Source: Flavobacterium sp. NRK1
Lineage (GTDB): Bacteria > Bacteroidota > Bacteroidia > Flavobacteriales > Flavobacteriaceae
NCBI RefSeq assembly: GCF_024054175.1
Contig: NZ_JAMXLA010000001.1
Span: 2,551,677-2,615,676 of the forward strand
Reading direction: 5' to 3'
DNA length: 64,000 nucleotides
A program made the position numbers and the translations under genes. Positions within the stretch are counted from its first letter, which is position 1, and every line of letters starts with the position of its first letter. The notes beneath the pieces are model-generated. The model worked only from the letters and a program-made list of their open reading frames with translations, was not told where the DNA came from and did no database searches. Shown one piece after another: positions 63,945-64,000 of the stretch.

Positions 63945-64000
63945 CTAATAATTATTCAATGTAACAATTGCCTGTTATAGCAATTATACAGGACTGCAAA

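Overview
The window looks like a chromosomal segment of a flavobacterium (Bacteroidota, Flavobacteriaceae; probably Flavobacterium or a close relative). The evidence is low GC, type IX secretion (T9SS) sorting domains of both A and B classes, a TonB-dependent receptor paired with a DUF4249 lipoprotein, many lipoproteins, and a monomeric isocitrate dehydrogenase next to rplS-trmD. Many genes are preceded by the Bacteroidota -7 element TAnnTTTG, and Shine-Dalgarno sites are not evident. I saw no rRNA, tRNA, CRISPR array, insertion sequence or prophage.

Layout. 1-1042: C-terminal end of a large, unusually GC-rich T9SS adhesin. 1184-7848: aminotransferase, DUF1573 protein, valS, a YD-like-repeat lipoprotein and a lipoprotein superoxide dismutase. 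7863-12611 (minus): acyl-CoA-binding protein, psd, cdsA, LUD protein, ftsH and rsfS, a membrane and phospholipid cluster. 12710-17081: birA, DUF4241, small secreted proteins, pyrE and a divergent Nudix gene. 17162-24954: two T9SS cargo proteins, M14 peptidase, coaD, ddl, PASTA protein, RluD-type synthase and a frameshifted secreted protein. 24985-30641: tandem paralogous lipoproteins, YceI, exported-looking pirin, Crp-like regulator, DUF4199, VOC and a membrane-anchored LuxR-type regulator. 30671-33814: ABC transporter whose permease is fused to a TlpA-type thioredoxin. 33928-40061: yaaA, small unknown proteins and a TetR-TolC-EmrA-EmrB efflux operon. 40254-42825: pabA/trpG, then a cysteine leader peptide with attenuator followed by cysE and cysM. 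42903-46271: MarR-nitroreductase-YceI operon, thioredoxin-like proteins and rhodanese. 46580-54764: GNAT plus racemase, DUF1456, esterase, TerB-like, two MscS channels and uvrB. 54963-63944: thiamine pyrophosphokinase, DUF4249 with its TonB receptor, icd, small proteins, rplS and trmD.

The most interesting elements are these. (1) A 24-codon leader ORF with a Met-Cys-Leu-Cys-Cys run lies before cysE. It is followed by mutually exclusive antiterminator and terminator helices, which is the layout of a cysteine-sensing ribosome-mediated attenuator. (2) An ABC-2 permease is fused to a DUF4369-like/thioredoxin (WCAPC) module, next to its ATPase and a two-TM LuxR-type regulator. (3) A TTTGTAnnTACAAA palindrome is repeated three times at marR and found again at a distant yceI promoter, suggesting a small MarR regulon. 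(4) Two genes have C-termini displaced into the -1 frame. (5) A 59-residue small protein lies at 35147-35326.
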